Shown here: positions 1-10,869 of the stretch, in pieces
Numbering within the stretch: position 1 is the stretch's first letter
How the letters are laid out: the number at the start of each line of letters is the position of its first letter
From: Puccinia triticina
Taxonomy: Eukaryota; Basidiomycota; Pucciniomycetes; Pucciniales; Pucciniaceae
Reading direction: 5' to 3'
NCBI RefSeq assembly: GCF_026914185.1
Contig: NC_070560.1
Span: 7,121,501-7,185,500, forward strand
DNA: 64,000 nt
Translations under genes and position numbers: made by a program
Notes under the pieces: model-generated
The model's input: the letters and a program-made list of their open reading frames with translations, nothing else
The model's database searches: none
Told to the model about the DNA's origin: nothing

Positions 1-1422
1 TTTTTCACTGGATGCAATGCATATTTTGCATTAAACAAAATGCAGAAAAATAAAGAACATGTAGACGTATGACTTGTTAAAACATAAAAAGATTAGGTTG
101 AGTGAAGAGGGTGTGGTGACGCAAACAAGGCTGCTCTCAGCCAATCCTTGGAATCGTCTCACGCGAGAAAGGTGCAATTGCATGCAAGTCCCTCCCTCCG
201 GTCGGGGTCGCTTTGCGACCAGCCAAACGCTGCATGCCCGCACGGAGGCTTGGGACTTGTGTTAAGTTCGTGGTTTTATACTCTCCTGTATGTGGATACA
301 GATTTCCCCGCCACCCGCACAGCCCCATAGCCATTGGCTTACGTAAGTGCAATCCACAAAAGGTTTCAAGATCAGCCACCAGGGAACAGCTTGACACAAC
401 CAGCCCGAGCCAGAGTCACAGACAAGCTGCTTCGAGCGGGACATCAATCGACCAGGATGGGGTGGTTCATAACCATACATTTTTATGTGGAAGCACTTGA
501 ACGTGTGCTCCCCCAACGTGTGATGGGTAAAAGACAGGTAAATCCCAGCTGAACCCACTTTTAAACGGTCTTGGATTAGCCAAATCGAGGGATTTGTTGA
601 AGCCTTGTTTTCAGAAATCTGAAAAAATCTAACTTTTTTGTACTCTCATGATCAGATGATCATCCAATCCAGTCAAAGTTCTCCAAGATCCAGCACACCA
701 CTCAACACCCACCGAAACCAGCGCGCTTTTTTTCTTCTCTGGTGACCATGGCACAACAACAGCAACAAAAACAACAGCAACAAAAGGACAACAACAGCCA
801 AAAGACAACAAAACAAAACAAAGATGAGAGAGAGAGAGACTGAGAGCAGACTACAACACACAACAAAGCACAACCAATTATGTAAATATTCACAACAAAC
901 AACAGTCTTTTTGTAATCTGGACACACTGACACATACAAAGAAAAACACGCATGTGAGTGCCAAAAAAGAACAACAGGGAAGAAGGGATCCAAGTCCACC
1001 ATGATCAATAAACAACAACAAGCGTCCTCTAGAGTCGTAGTAGCTTCAAGAGAGAGAGAGAGAGATAAAAGATGGAGATGGGTTGTTGTCTTCGAGGAGA
1101 GACAAGAGCGAGGGGAGTGGGAGTGGGAGATCGGATGTCGGAGGAAGCGGGGAATGGGATGAGTGGAGAGAGAAAAGAAGATATTTGGACTGGTTTGTTT
1201 TGATTTATGTTTACATACACCTGTGAATTGTGAATATCTTTGTTAGTTTCAACTGCCTTTTGAGCTGTTGTTGTTATAGAAATATACAGCTATATATAGA
1301 AGAAGAGAGTCGACCGTTTGGAAAGAAGTGATAAATCAAAAAAATATATATAGATAGATAGATAGGAAACGGGAAGGAGTTCTGTATGTCAATGAGTTTT
1401 GGAGTGTGCACATGCGGGGTTT
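1..1422. other. Gene-free flank, low complexity and repeat fragments
   Basis: I see no convincing coding exon here. Positions 160-275 hold a sequence resembling a MULE terminus (AAGTCCCTCCC near 187 and GGGACTTGTGTTAAGTT near 253-269, compare the MITE at 4160-4740). Positions 745-810 are CAA-rich, and 1049-1067 is a GA microsatellite. The last ~200 bases are probably the 3' untranslated region of the zinc-finger gene that ends at 1423. Confidence 0.5.
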
Positions 1423-3740
1423 TTAAAGTTCCATTCCGATTACTTCGTCGCCCTCGGCTCTTTCGCGTTCTCTTTCGGTAGAAGGAGACCATCCATCATC
1501 GTCGTCGTCTTCTTCCTCGGTAGTGGACTCGTCCTCGACGGGCAGCTTGTCGCCATTATGCGCGGAGGCAGCGGGTTGGCCGGCGGGCGCTGAGGCCGTG
1601 GGAAGGAACGGTTCGTCGTCGACGAGGTCGGAGTGATGGAAGTGGCGACGGCCTTCGAAGCGGAGCTGGCTGTCCTGGTAGGGCGTCGTGGGCTTGAAGA
1701 TCGACTCGGAGGCGTGGTAGACGAACTGGTTGGCTTGGTGGTGGGTGTCCAGAGCAGGCTGGTAGGCGACCATCGCCGGGAGAGAGGCCACCAGCCGGCT
1801 CTTCGGGCCCGAGCTCGACAGGGCCAGGCGTTCCAGGGAGCCCAGGTTGGAGACCACGCTCGAGACCGATTGCGGGTTGCGCCGCTCGAAATAGCCGATC
1901 GGTGGCGGCCCAGAAACCGACGAGGAGATGCTACTGCTCCGCACACTCCCTCCGCGCCCCTCGATCCGCGGCTTGGCCCGGCCGGCATTCGAGCACGAGC
2001 TCTCCTCGCCATCCAGCGACATCGAAAACATGATCTCATCTTCCCCCTCTTCCCCGGCCGCCTCCGAGCCACGTTCGTCTTCGGCAGATCCTTGCATCCC
2101 TGCATCTTCGTTCATCTCCACATCCGTATTTTCCCGCGTCTGGCGCAAGGGAACACATGAGGTTGACGAGGAGCGGTAGTGGTGGTGGGGATTGCTGAGC
2201 GCCCGAGCCGCTTGGCGCGAATAAATCACTTCCAGGTTGACTTGGTCCGAGCCCAGGAGACCAGCCTCAGACGAGGAAACCGCTGCAGGCCACAACGATC
2301 TTGACTCGGGTAAACTTCCAGATGGTGCCGCTAAAATCGCAGCCGCCTAGACATCATGTTGAATATCCGGGTGGATAAATAGAAAGTCAAAAACATGATT
2401 CCGTGGGATGTGACGACCAATCCAGTTTCTTATTCTAGATTCAATGTGTCTATGCGCAAGAGCGACATTTTTTGGAGTACAGAATAACCGAAGCGAAAAA
2501 AAAAGACTGAAAACTGACCTCTAACATTTGCACTTGCTGATGTTTGCTCAACATTAGCTTTGAGGCATCTGCCCAGTACTTTTTTTTCGTCAAAGGGGAA
2601 AAAAAAATACAAAGCAAGATTTTTTTTTATTGAGAATCAGCATCCTTAGTTACATTTTTTTTGTATTCCATCAAGTCAATCAATGAGCGATGGTCTGCTA
2701 GATCAACAAACAACACGAGAGAGTTGCGCATTTTGCGTGAGAAGAACGTAGATAGGGATAGTTACCTCGGTGTGTTCCCAGCGATGCTTCACTAGGCATT
2801 GGGGGTGTCTGTAAACCTGTCAACGACGATCATCGGAGGAGGGAAAGATGGCGAAGTGGTGGACGGGCAGTGGTGCGTTTGAGTGACAGTTCGTTGTCGG
2901 ATTAGGTACGTAGCGAGATGAAAGAACACAGGAAAGTCAGCTTGGGTGTGATTAGGGAAACTGACTAATGTCTACGTAATCAGTTGTGTGTATTCAAATG
3001 CAATCGGCCAAAAGGAGAGATAGATATGTAAGGTCGAAGATCATCTAGCTCATCAGTTCCACCCGGGCTGGATGCATGTGGGACGGGGTATGTAGGTCTG
3101 GATTGGCAGCGACCGCCGCAAATCGCTGAGGTGACGGCAAGGCCAGATCAGGAGACACACAGAAGAGGGGGGGCTGGCTGACCTTGAGACACTTCTCACA
3201 CTTGAACAGCTGGTTCGTCTTCGCTGGCTCACGCCTGTTGCTGTTGGTGGTGGTGTTGCTGCTGGCGGCGACGGCGGCTGGGAGATTGCTGGTGGTGGGC
3301 GTGGGGGCTGGATGGTAGCTGCTGGAGAGTGCGACGGCCTGGGTGTGTCGATGGTGGATGCGCTGCTGGTGATTGTTCCTGAGCGGGGACTGGGAGAGGT
3401 TCCGGGGATGGGTGAGATGGTGGTAGCTGAGATGGTGGGGGTGGAGGGACGAGGAGGAGGTGGAGGAGGAGGATGGGGAGGGGGGGGAGGCGGGCCGGAG
3501 CTTGTGGTGGTGTCTGTTGGTGGACTGGTTCGGCGGGGAGCCGAGGCTGTTGGAGAGGGAGGAGTGGCGGGAGCTGCGTTCGAAGCGTCTGCTTTCGGCG
3601 ACTGCAGCCTCGGCACTGGTGCTGAGCAGGAGGAGCGAGGCTGGCTTGGCTGCTGGGGACGACGAGATGAGCTGGAGCCGGTCAGGGTTGGGGTCGATGT
3701 GGCGACGGTCGGTGGTGATGGTCCTGGTCGAGCTCAGCAT
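1423..3740 (-). CDS. C2H2 zinc-finger protein, four exons
   Basis: Probable nuclear DNA-binding protein of a fungal C2H2 family. Exons by my reading: 3183-3740, 2766-2816, 2519-2578, 1423-2346, all introns GT..AG, giving 530 aa. The finger is C-x2-C-x12-H-x3-H (C181, C184, H197, H201) and is cut by an intron right after FKCEKCLK; exon 2 supplies VYRHPQCLVKHRWEH. Exon 3 adds SKHQQVQMLE and exon 4 starts AAAILAAPSGSLPESRSLW, which together match the conserved block that follows the finger in many basidiomycete homologues. The N-terminal ~175 residues are low complexity (Ser, Pro, His, Asn). The C-terminal ~280 residues are Ser-rich and acidic, with a run EEEDDDDD. The start at 3740 is chosen because upstream codons look non-conserved; an in-frame ATG at 3953 is an alternative. 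Target genes are unknown. Confidence 0.85.
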
Positions 3741-4159
3741 GGCTGGTTCTGATGGGCGGAGGGGCAGGCTGGGAAGCGGGTTGGGTGGCTGGCAGCTTAA
3801 ATAATATGTTAGGTAAGCGAGTGCTGTGAATAATTTCAGCAGTACTCTTGGCCGGAGTGGTACCGCTCGAGTGCTGTGATGGAGGGTCGGAGTGGTGGGC
3901 CGGCTGATGTAATCTCTACCCACCCACCTGATCCGGCCATCCCAGCTGAGCAACTCGAGCGGAGTTGGAACATACCAGTCCGGCTGACGTCAGCTGACTT
4001 CACATGTATATACACTCGCCACATACCACAAGTAAGGCACACAAGCCAATTGATCAACACAAAACAACTTCAACTACATATGCACATAGAATGGCTGCAG
4101 GGCAGTGTCGGAAACTGTGGAGAAGCTATGCATATTCAAAAAAAAGGGGAACCCTACAT
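3741..4159. promoter_or_regulatory. Upstream region of the zinc-finger gene
   Basis: No gene is seen. By position this should contain the promoter and 5' untranslated region of the zinc-finger gene. I find no recognisable operator or TATA element that I would defend. It ends at the 9-bp target duplication of the MITE at 4160. Confidence 0.35.
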
Positions 4160-4740
4160 CTAACTTAGCTAATTCCCTCCTCGGGGGAGCAAAGCGACCT
4201 CCAAAGGAGGGACTTACGCGCTATGTGGACCCCGCGGCCTGAGAGAATTATGACTTTTGGTGGGGACTTTTTTAGAATCACTCTCCCTCATGAGCCTCTG
4301 CACCATTTTTATAATTGTTTACATTTCTGGGATGGCCCAAGCTGTCCTTATTTTTCTACTATTTTTTCCCATCCTCAACACCTCTTGTTGAGCTATAATC
4401 AGAGTTGTAACATCATGGATTCCAGATTCTGTAAAGTGCAACATGTGTGATACGGGATATAGCCAACTAGATGAAGTTGCAAAAAAAGACATTTGAATGT
4501 CATTACATATCCCTAAAAATAGGACAATAGGTGGAAAGATTCTCCTTGATGTTCTGCATCTTTTGTTCCCCTACAACTCAATCACACAATGGGATGTGAT
4601 GAAGCTACACAGGATTGAAAAAGGCCAAGTTCCTGATTCTCTCAGGCCGCGGGGTCCACTTAGTGTATAAGTCCCTCCTTTGGAGGGTCCCTGCGGAACA
4701 GTGTCCCCCCTCCACAAAGAGAGGGACTTGGTTAAGTTAG
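4160..4740. mobile_element. MULE-like MITE, 581 bp, 9-bp TSD
   Basis: ACCCTACAT occurs directly before (4151-4159) and directly after (4741-4749). The termini are inverted: CTAACTTAGCTAATTCCCTC on the left, and CTAACTTAACCAAGTCCCTC when the right end is read on the minus strand. Further in, CCTCCAAAGGAGGGACTTA and GTGGACCCCGCGGCCTGAGA occur near both ends in inverted orientation (4198-4245 and 4643-4687). A 9-bp TSD is characteristic of Mutator-like elements. There is no transposase inside, so it is non-autonomous. Related ends seem to occur near 165-270 and 19240-19340. Confidence 0.8.
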
Positions 4741-5985
4741 ACCCTACATACAGCTTCTCTTGAGGAGAATTCACAAAAACAGCATGGGTGATCTGCTGCG
4801 CTGCGCTACCAAAAGCGCACGCTGTAGCGCAGCGCACCTACGCTACAGTGTCAGGATGAGCGGAAGCGCTAGCGGCCTGGCGCTGCGCTAGATGTGCTAC
4901 TGTGTAGCAAAGAAGGCGCTTTATTCTATATTTGGCAGTGGAAATCCCTGATTGATAGTGGAAATCCCTGAGTGACAGCGGAATTGTCTGACTGACAGCA
5001 GACATCCCTGACTGATAGTGGGAATACCGCTACTGGGCTAGTTGATAGCAGCAAACACACTACTGCACTGTTTTATAGCGCAAAATCACTATCCAGTGGA
5101 CTCTGACAGCAAGTATCTTGATTATCACTTGTCTTTTCTCTTATTACTTATCTGGCCCTCCTCCCCCTAAAAAAACCCAATCAATAGTGTCAGCTTTCAA
5201 TAATACAGCGCCAATATCATGCTATTTAGCCGCTATTGTAGCGCGCACATGCTGCGCTACCGCTATTTTGTAGTGATTTTGCGCTAATTTTGCGCTAAAG
5301 CAGTGCACCATATTTTTGAGAAAATCCCCCACCAATCCCCTTAGCTGAAGCGCAGTGGCTCGGGTGCTACAAATCAGCGCAGCACAGCGCACCCAAGCCC
5401 CGCTGCGCTGCTCTTTTTCTAGCTGCAGCACCTCACCCTTGTTGGCAGCCACTTCTTCATGATGAAAAATCAATCAGACAAGTATATTTTGGCTGAAAGT
5501 ATGTACTTCTTTCCATAGAAATCTTGAAGATTTTCTTTTTTAAAACATGCTGACATGAATAGACTCAAAAATTTGTTGGATGCTCACCTGAATTTCAAAT
5601 TATTCTCAGAGAAGGATCAAAGTCCAGATCACACAAATACAAACCACATTGTATCAACTCAAGTCCAATAAAGCCATTACTTGAATGGGTCAACAGCATC
5701 ATTGTCACAGAGAACATCTCAAGGAAAAAGAAAAAGAAAAACAGGGCATCTTTCCTCCAACACTTGGTGGTTAATTACACTACCTCACGTGGTTGAAAGT
5801 AGCACATTTATGCTTGCTGGCCCACCAAATCATCTCTTCTTCCATGATGCCCTGTATTATGCATATACCATCAGACAATGTCAGTTTTTGTTTTACTTTT
5901 AAGATCTAGAGATTGCTACTGCTAGCAGATAGGGTTGTGCCTTGGAAATTTTGGCACATGATGCATTGCAACCAAAGCCCAATTC
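4741..5985. repeat. GCGCTA-rich repeat region
   Basis: From about 4795 to 4925 and again 5220 to 5420 the sequence is built of GCGCTA/TAGCGC motifs on both strands, and the two blocks look like degenerate inverted ends of one repeat. Between them, 4935-5110 contains several diverged copies of a unit like GATAGTGGAAATCCCTGA. From 5430 to 5985 I see only AT-rich sequence without a supported gene. Confidence 0.5.
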
Positions 5986-6287
5986 AGAGAATTCACATTT
6001 GTTGGGTTAAGTTGATGATTTCAAGGAACTTAACCCGGCTGGCAATAACATTGGTTTGGGCTAACCCTGGGTCAACAAACCTCAGCCTTGATTTTGAGTT
6101 GAGGCTAACTAAATTTAGCTAGCCTAAACCTGAAATTTAGACTCAGGCTAGGGCATTTCTGATGTCAGTTAGCCTGAAACTGAGCTAGCAAACGTGCTTG
6201 CCCACTTAAGATAGCCTTGATCAGCTAACCTACCCACAATCCCGGGATTACTTGACCCAAGAATTTAGCAAACAAATGTGAATGCTC
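5986..6287. mobile_element. MITE-like inverted repeat, about 300 bp
   Basis: The left end GAGAATTCACATTTGTT and the right end read on the minus strand, GAGCATTCACATTTGTT, form an imperfect terminal inverted repeat. The interior repeats GCTAAC/TTAGCC motifs. Flanks TTCA and TTAA are compatible with a decayed short TSD but not proof. No coding capacity. Confidence 0.5.
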
Positions 6288-6376
6288 TTAAGGCAACTTT
6301 TGCTGCTCATCATGAGTTTAGATGTGTTTTAAAGTCACTTCTGCATGATGCAATAGTGTGTTACATTTTGCATTTA

Positions 6377-6534
6377 TGGTATTCAAGATTGCATATTTCA
6401 CTGTTTACATAAAATCATAAAGCCAATTTTGGCTGGGAGATGTCAGCATGCATAAAACTTTAAAGTGACATCTCCAAGCCAAAATTGCAGTTTGTGATTT
6501 TATGTAAAAAAAACTTATGCAATTTTGAATACCA
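6377..6534. mobile_element. Foldback MITE, 158 bp, TA TSD
   Basis: Almost the whole element is one imperfect palindrome: TGGTATTCAAGATTGCATA at the left matches, on the other strand, TGGTATTCAAAATTGCATAA at the right, and ACATAAAATCA, GCCAATTTTGGCT and GAGATGTCA recur inverted inside. TA precedes (6375-6376) and follows (6535-6536). A TA duplication suggests mobilisation by Tc1/mariner-type transposases. Confidence 0.7.
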
Positions 6535-7677
6535 TAATTTTGCGGGGCTAAAACACTCATCATTACATTACAGGCTGAGAGAAAAACAGCCCACTACAGA
6601 CAATGGTCATGTAACAGCAAAGCAACCAAGTCCACTACATCCACACCAGGCAAATTGTGGTCATTTTATATAATCAGGTTACCTCAAAGACAAATATGAC
6701 ACCCAATCTGCAGTCACTTTGCCTTTGCCTGCCAAATGGAACTCATGTTTTTTGCTCCGGACATCATCACCTTGCACTGCAAGAAAAACTCTAGAAACTG
6801 CTTGCAGTTGAGATGCAAGAGCTCAAGGCAAGCCGTGACTCATGCAAGAATCAAGAACTGGTTGATTCCTTGCACATTGTCTAATTTATGCAAAAGTGAG
6901 CACCGGGGGAGATATGTTCCCACTCCCCAGGGAGTGCCAGAGCTGAATTTGATGTGAGTTTTGGTTGGATGTGAGCCTGATGTGCATCAGTAACTCATCC
7001 CTAAATGAATTGAAGTGGATGCAGAAGTGAGTCAAAAGTCAGTCAGAATTGATTTGGGAGTCAACACAATGTTGTGTAGAATTCTTTTGTTTTCTAGGTA
7101 CAACTAGAGGAAAAAATATGATGAAATGATATTTCACCCAAGTCCAACTCATCAATTTCTCCTGTTTGATGATGTCAAAGGATAGGAAAGCAAAATTGCC
7201 ATTCTTGAATGTAATTCCTGTAAAAAAATGAGTTTCTTGTAATTCACATTATATGCCCTCATGTACAAAATTAAAGTAAAAGTCAACTTGGTATTATTGG
7301 GTTTAGAATTTCGGAATGTGGTAATGTTGCAGTAAAATTAGTGAAACCCATTTTCTTGGAAATGCTGTAATTAATTTGAATTTGGCTAAAAAAATGGTGA
7401 AAAACTATTGTGTTGGGGTGAAAGTCTGAGGTGAGTCAAGGTTGGATTGCAGTGCCACCCCAGTTTGGCCACATATCCTGCCCTCTTCACAAGAATGATT
7501 GTGTGATTTTTTTTTTTTTTTTTTGCTTTTCAAAATCCACATGTGCACATGCAAGTGAATTTTATTGCACTTTGCTAATAGTCACCCTAATGTACGCGCG
7601 TAAATTGAGGTGGAAATATCACAGGATGGGCCTTTCACAGCCACATGAAAGGTAAAAACTTTGTGTTGAGACACCAA

Positions 7678-7715
7678 TTGTCCCCCTGATGTACGCGAGT
7701 ACATGAGGGGGACAA
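7678..7715. repeat. Perfect-arm hairpin in a diverged tandem duplication
   Basis: TTGTCCCCCT and AGGGGGACAA form the outer arms, and TGTAC/GTACA the inner arms around GCGA. The surrounding ~95 bp (7575-7655 and 7672-7752) is a diverged tandem duplication sharing CCTTTCACA..CCATGAAA. Short feature of unknown role. Confidence 0.6.
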
Positions 7716-7934
7716 TATGACATACTGCACCTTTCACATCCCCATGAAAAGGACACACTGGTCATGGAGTAGAGATTGCCAAGTGGACCCGGGTACCCGC
7801 CATGTGTCCGGGTACCCGCGGTGTTTTTCATGATATTCAGACACCCGTACCCATACACGGCACCCGCGGGTACTTGTGCTTTTTTTTATCCAAAACCCTC
7901 ACTGGATGACAGCTACAGACTTTTCATCAAGCGT

Positions 7935-8148
7935 GATGGTTCCTCTCAATGACCGGGCTCTGTTCCAGTCATCGGGAGGGTTGTTTCCTCTCAATTACCG
8001 GGACAGATCCTGGTCATTGGGAGGAAACAACCCTCTTGATGACAGGGATAGACCCCGCTCATTGAGAGGCTTGTTTCCTCTTGATGACTGGGGTCTGTTC
8101 CAGTCATTGAGAGGAAACACCCCCCTCAATGAGCAGGTTCTATCCCGG
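7935..8148. repeat. Palindromic array, left block
   Basis: Repeated units of about 40 bp in which CTCAATGACCGGG and CCGGTCATTGAGAGG face each other around a short GTTCTGTTC or ACAGATC spacer. Same motif family as 9195-9730. Confidence 0.8.
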
Positions 8149-9194
8149 TGTGGTATGCTTTATGGTTGCCCATCTAGCCCATTTCAAAATTTCCTTTTTT
8201 CTCGTATGTACACTCTCAAATCAACCAATATGGTGGCACCACTGGATTCTACGGCCAAAACTACACAGGACACCATGGACAACACACCTTACAACCCTCT
8301 GTATCAGAAGACACAACCCTTTCAAGACACCATCAGTCAGTTTCACACACACAAACACCATACTCAGGTCATGGAATCCGTTACATGAACCACACTTACC
8401 CAGGACATGTAATCCGTTACATGGACCACCATACTTTACCTCATCAGCTGCACTCATTTCATTGTGCTATGCACATGTCATGCAGTGTCATGCAGTGTTA
8501 TGCACACTTGATGCAGGCTTATGCAGTATTATGCAGGTGCATGCAGACTAGTGTAATAGGGGCTGCAGTCTGACAGTTGACAGATGACATCATGCAGGTG
8601 TCAAGATAGCAAAAACCCCTCATGCAGCTTGCAGATGACATCATTTGACAGGCCAGGCCAGCTAAAATATCTCACCTCCTATTTCTCACTAGCTAAATTC
8701 CCTCATATGACATCATGACCTCATGTGACCTGTCAACCACCAGCCAGAATACCTTCTTCAGGGCAGCTAAAACCCCTCATTCTCTTGTTCCCCTGGAGCT
8801 AAAATGTCTCACTCTTTTCTATTTAAGGAGGCTCTCCTCCCCCCAGTTGTAATTTCTCTCAGCAAACTACTTGCACTCAGCTTACCCCATAACAGTACAA
8901 CACTTGCTCACTCTACAGTATTAGCCCCACTCTATATTGTGGTTTTAAAACCCTTACATACAAATTACAACCTCATTACAACACTTACTCATCAGCTACA
9001 TCACCATAACCCTTAAGCCACCTGCTCAAAGTAGGCTATCTTTTGATACACCTCCACTATCACTACATAAACCTTCCAATCGTAGATTGGGGGGCTTTTT
9101 TTAGTGTCTAGTGACCCAGGAAAGGCAGAGGTAACCTCATTCATCCCTTTCCGCACTCAGCAAAAGGTTCTCAGGAACACTTTTGAACTTTACA

Positions 9195-9730
9195 CCGGTC
9201 ATCAAGAGGGTTGTTTCCTCACGATGACAGGGTTCTGTCACGGTCATTGAGAGGGTTGTTTCCTTTCAATGACCGGGTCCTGTCACGGTCATCAAGAGTG
9301 TTGTTTTCTCTTGATGACTGGGTTCTGTCCCAGTCATCAAGAGGGTTGTTTCCTCTCAATGACCAGGATCTGTCCCGGTCATCAAGACGGCTGATTCCCC
9401 TTGATGACCGAGATCTGTCCGGGTCACCTAGATGGTTCAATTCCTCTCAATGACCGGGGTCTGTCCCGGTCATCAAGAGGGTTGATTCCTCCCAATGACC
9501 AGGATCTGTCCCGGTCATCGAGAGAAAACAACCCTCCCGATGACCAGGACAAATCCCGGTCATTGGGAGGGCTGATTCTTCTTGATGACCGGGACAGATC
9601 CCGGTCATCAAGAGGGCTGTATGCCTCTTGATGACCGGGGTCCGTCCTGGTCATCAAGAGGGCTGATTCCCCTTGATGACCAGAATCTGTCCCGGTCATC
9701 TCGAGGAATCAACCCCCTTGGTGACCGTAA
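9195..9730. repeat. Palindromic array, right block
   Basis: About a dozen units of 45-48 bp. Each unit contains CCTCTCAATGACCGGG, a spacer such as TTCTGTC, and CCCGGTCATCAAGAGG, so each half-unit can pair with the next. The arms alternate between ..AATGACC.. and ..GATGACC... Long open frames on both strands across the array result from the repeat length and lack of stops and are not taken as genes. Confidence 0.85.
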
Positions 9731-10179
9731 CAGTGGGTACCTGGGTACCTGGAAGACCCGCCTGCCGCAGGTATTTTTGGCGGGTATCCGGGTACCTGGT
9801 GCTTTTTTGCCCAAAATCCCACACCCAGACCTATACACGGCACCTGCGCGCGGGTACCCGCCCGCGGGTCCACTTGGCGATCTCTATCATGGAGCCAAGA
9901 AAGGCCTATATTTTGGATGAGTTCTGGATGAATTCCAGATGAGTTCTGGATTATTCCTTGGCAAGTTATGGTTTATTTCAGGATGATTTCCAACTGATTT
10001 CAAGCTGACTTCCAGTCTTGTTCATACCTATTCAATATTTATTTACCAAAGGCCTCCAGCACAGTTATGGAAAAAAGTTACGGTAAGGCACTCCCTGGGG
10101 AGTGGGAACATATCTCTCCTGGTGGAGTCTAAGGTACAAAAAACTAAGTACAGGAGTTGATACCTGTGCAAATTCCTCT

Positions 10180-10447
10180 TCCATGTGCAGATGCCCCTTT
10201 CATGTGCATATATCCCTTTTGTATGCATTCACCCCTTTCATAATCTTTACATAGCCCTTTATGTGCACATACCCCTTTCATGTATGTATATCCCTTTCAT
10301 GTGCATGTATCCCTTTCACAATGTGTACATACCCCTTTCATCATGTGTTCATGACCCCTTCATGTTTACATGTCCCCTTTGAGTTTTTTAGATCCCTTAT
10401 ACCCCTTTTATCATTCAGGTTTACATACCCCTTTGATGTTTACATAT
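10180..10447. repeat. CCCCTTTCATGTGCAYA tandem repeat
   Basis: Irregular units of 18-22 bp with CCCCTTTCATGTGCACATA-like sequence. The array resumes at 11085-11240 after the TRIM insertion and has a homologous array at 29505-29960 in the uninterrupted CACTA copy. Confidence 0.8.
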
Positions 10448-10662
10448 TGTTGAGTTGTCTGCTAGTCTGCTACTATGATGTATCACCACAGTATGGAGGG
10501 CTGTCGGATTGACCCATGAGCACTACCAACCAACCACCCAGCTGGCAGCCACAAGTGTCTGTAGCCTAGTTGGTAAAGGCAGCACTCTAGTATGTGTCTC
10601 AGCATAGCTGAGGTTGTGAGTTTGACTCTCACCAGACACATCTTCATTTTACAGTCTCAACA
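10448..10662 (+). repeat. TRIM left LTR
   Basis: 215 bp, starts TGTTGAG and ends TCTCAACA. It differs from the right LTR at roughly a dozen positions by eye, so the insertion is not very recent. It contains the tRNA-like sequence at 10555-10640. Confidence 0.88.
10555..10640 (+). other. tRNA-like sequence inside the left TRIM LTR
   Basis: An acceptor-like stem GTGTCTG/CAGACAC pairs perfectly over 7 bp. It is followed by TA, a D-arm-like GCC..GGC with TAGCCTAGTTGG matching the Pol III A box consensus TRGCNNAGYNGG, a variable-arm-like hairpin CTCAGC-ATA-GCTGAG, and a T-arm GTGAG/CTCAC with a 7-nt loop TTTGACT (B-box position). The long variable arm resembles class II tRNAs (Leu/Ser type). The anticodon arm pairs poorly (GCAC/GTGT with an 8-nt loop), so I do not assign an anticodon, and I regard this as tRNA-derived and not as a working tRNA gene. 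Confidence 0.6.
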
Positions 10663-10679
10663 GGTTATGAGCCCAGAGC
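10663..10679 (+). promoter_or_regulatory. TRIM primer-binding site (initiator tRNA-Met half)
   Basis: GGTTATGAGCCC is complementary to the anticodon stem-loop of eukaryotic initiator tRNA-Met (GGGCTCATAACC). It abuts the LTR. Elements such as Drosophila copia and yeast Ty5 prime from this internal region of a cleaved tRNA; that mechanism is inferred here from the match. Confidence 0.7.
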
Positions 10680-10869
10680 TACCTGAGCGCAACTCACTTA
10701 CAATAGAGACTTGATGAATTTGTGAATTCTTACTTGTAAGACCATGCAAACCCCTATAAGCCTACATCTAGATCACGGGTTCAATCCCTACAATGATCAT
10801 CTTTCCTGGGTCTCATTCCCACTCTCTCTTGGGGTCAATCCCCACTTCCCATCATGCAGCAAGGGGGGA

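Larger units (their letters stand above)
7770..9886. mobile_element. Non-autonomous hAT element, 2.1 kb, 8-bp TSD
   Basis: TCATGGAG occurs directly before (7762-7769) and directly after (9887-9894), an exact 8-bp TSD as in hAT elements. The ends are inverted: TAGAGATTGCCAAGTGG at the left and TAGAGATCGCCAAGTGG on the minus strand at the right. Both ends then carry clustered GGGTACCC motifs, a T-run next to CCAAAA, and CACCCGTACCC/CACACCC-type sequence. The inside has palindromic arrays (7935-8148 and 9195-9730) and about 1 kb of unique sequence with TATGCAG repeats near 8480-8550; no transposase. The end architecture matches the gene-bearing hAT element at 59977-63588. Confidence 0.88.
6901..10124. 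mobile_element. Second CACTA-type element, nested, TSD GAG
   Basis: The ends CACCGGGGGAGATATGTTCC (6901) and, read on the minus strand from 10124, CACCAGGAGAGATATGTTCC are inverted repeats of about 38 bp that continue through CACTCCCCAGGGAGTGCC. GAG flanks both ends (6898-6900 and 10125-10127). The copy of the host element at 29.4 kb lacks this insertion (its sequence runs straight through at about 29445), confirming the boundary. After subtraction of the hAT element at 7770-9886 it is about 1.1 kb and non-coding. Confidence 0.85.

Noticed and set aside
1633..2160. 175-aa plus-strand open frame
   Set aside because: Antisense shadow of the last exon of the zinc-finger gene.
3312..3752. Glycine-rich open frame on the plus strand
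   Set aside because: It is antisense to exon 1 of the zinc-finger gene, where Pro/Ser-rich codons create open complementary frames.
7935..9730. Regular palindromic repeats with spacers resemble a CRISPR array
   Set aside because: Units and spacers are both repetitive, the genome is clearly eukaryotic (introns), and the arrays sit inside transposons with TSDs.
9211..9838. Several DDRDxSRSSRG-like open frames on both strands
   Set aside because: Translation of the palindromic array of the hAT element; identical logic applies to frames at 31802-32360, 53534-54270 and 50276-51745.
10555..10640. Functional tRNA-Leu or tRNA-Ser gene
   Set aside because: The anticodon stem does not pair properly and the sequence is duplicated as part of both LTRs, so it is called tRNA-like only.
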